Shown: positions 5,145-5,686 of the stretch, in pieces
Numbering within the stretch: the first letter of the stretch is position 1
Layout of the letters: the number at the start of each line of letters is the position of its first letter
Assembly (NCBI GenBank): GCA_003643935.1
Contig: QMLJ01000099.1
Location: 1 to 5,686 of the forward strand
Origin: Deltaproteobacteria bacterium
Lineage (GTDB): Bacteria > Desulfobacterota > Desulfomonilia > UBA1062
Direction of reading: 5' to 3'
Length of the DNA: 5,686 bases
Program-made: the position numbers and the translations under genes
Notes under the pieces: model-generated
Database searches by the model: none
What the model saw: the letters and a program-made list of their open reading frames with translations, nothing else
Told to the model about the DNA's origin: nothing

Positions 5145-5686
5145 ATGAAAAGGTTTGCTTGGGTAATCTTGGTAGGGCTTTTGATATCCGCGGTCGTTGG
5201 ATTCACAGGCTGCACAAAGGAAAAGGTGATAAAGGTGGGCGCTATCCTAAGGCTCTCGACAGGGGCCTCTGATGGTCTTCCTGCCAAGAGAGGCATAGAG
5301 ATAGCAGTGGATGAGATAAATGCCGCTGGAGGTATAAACGGCAAACCCCTGAAGGTCATATACGAGGATAGCAAGGACTCGCCGCAGGCATCTGTTACTG
5401 CATTCGAAAAGCTCATATCCATGGACAAGGTAAAGGTTGTGATAGGCCCCATGATGAGTGGTAATACCCTTGCAGTGGCACCTATTGCGGAGAGGAACCA
5501 CGTGGTTGTGATTACACCCAACGGTACATCTCCCAAGATATCAAATGCCGGCAAGTACATATATAGGGGGTGTACCAGAATAGACAAGCAGGCCGAGGCG
5601 CTAACCAAATATGCCAAGGATAAGATGGGGGTGAAGACCGTTGCCATACTGTACAGCAATGAACCATACGGCAAGGGCTGCAACAA
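5145..5686 (+). CDS. ABC transporter substrate-binding lipoprotein, LivK type, 3'-truncated by the window edge
   Basis: The frame is open from ATG 5145 to the window end, 180 visible residues of an expected 370-400. Residues 1-22 form a signal peptide with a Lys-Arg start, a hydrophobic stretch (WVILVGLLISAVVGF) and a lipobox FTG before Cys23, so the mature protein is probably lipid-anchored outside the inner membrane. Phe at -3 is slightly unusual but tolerated. The mature part begins as a type I periplasmic-binding fold: KVGAILRLSTG (30-40), GIEIAVDEINAAGGINGKPLKVIYED (50-75), a segment GPMMSGNTLAVAP (101-113) that in this family contributes to the ligand pocket, and VVITPNGTSP. These match the Leu/Ile/Val-binding protein family, which also includes receptors for aromatic amino acids and aromatic acids. 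Permease and ATPase genes would be expected downstream, outside the window. With iorAB and the ligase upstream, an aromatic amino acid or aryl acid is a plausible ligand, but this is inference only. Confidence 0.9.
   Translation, partial: MKRFAWVILVGLLISAVVGFTGCTKEKVIKVGAILRLSTGASDGLPAKRGIEIAVDEINAAGGINGKPLKVIYEDSKDSPQASVTAFEKLISMDKVKVVIGPMMSGNTLAVAPIAERNHVVVITPNGTSPKISNAGKYIYRGCTRIDKQAEALTKYAKDKMGVKTVAILYSNEPYGKGCN

Noticed and set aside
5105..5686. Long minus-strand open frame (193 codons) at the window end
   Set aside because: It lies opposite the livK-like gene, which has a signal peptide, family motifs and a strong ribosome site. The minus-strand translation shows no recognisable family and is a shadow.

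Overview
The window looks like part of a bacterial chromosome from an anaerobe with ferredoxin-based metabolism. The evidence is an oxygen-sensitive 2-oxoacid:ferredoxin oxidoreductase, strong Shine-Dalgarno sites (several AAGGAGGAGG), roughly balanced base composition, and frequent ATA (Ile) and AGG (Arg) codons. A Desulfobacterota-like or similar anaerobe would fit, but that is a guess from gene content; nothing here fixes the taxon. All genes lie on the plus strand. I see no tRNA, rRNA, CRISPR array, insertion sequence or transposon end.

Layout. Positions 1-660 hold the 3' part of a class I SAM-dependent methyltransferase whose start lies outside the window. The 661-931 gap is the most informative non-coding stretch. 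It contains a sigma70-like promoter candidate (TTGACA at 745-750, 17 bp, GATAAA at 768-773), a 20-codon leader ORF at 784-846 in which six of nine consecutive codons are Phe or Tyr, and a 17-bp perfect terminator hairpin with a T-tract at 863-899. Between leader ORF and terminator is a segment (841-856) that imperfectly copies the terminator's right arm and can pair with its left arm instead. Together these form a plausible ribosome-mediated transcription attenuator responding to Phe/Tyr supply. The terminator lies only about 32 bp before the iorA start.

Next comes a compact cluster: iorA (932-2659), iorB (2656-3219, ATGA overlap), a phenylacetate-CoA ligase family gene (3251-4552), a tandem-ACT-domain protein (4569-5000), and the 5' part of a LivK-type substrate-binding lipoprotein gene (5145 to the window end). 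IorAB interconverts aryl pyruvates (indolepyruvate, phenylpyruvate, hydroxyphenylpyruvate) and aryl-acetyl-CoA plus CO2 using ferredoxin. The ligase interconverts aryl acetates and their CoA esters with ATP. The ACT protein is a likely amino-acid sensor, and the LivK protein a likely uptake receptor for an amino acid or aromatic acid.

Working together, these genes could oxidise aromatic amino acids to aryl acetates. Run in reverse, they could rebuild aromatic amino acids from scavenged aryl acetates. The leader is built like biosynthetic attenuators (starvation gives read-through), which, if real, favours the second, anabolic direction. That is an inference from sequence alone.
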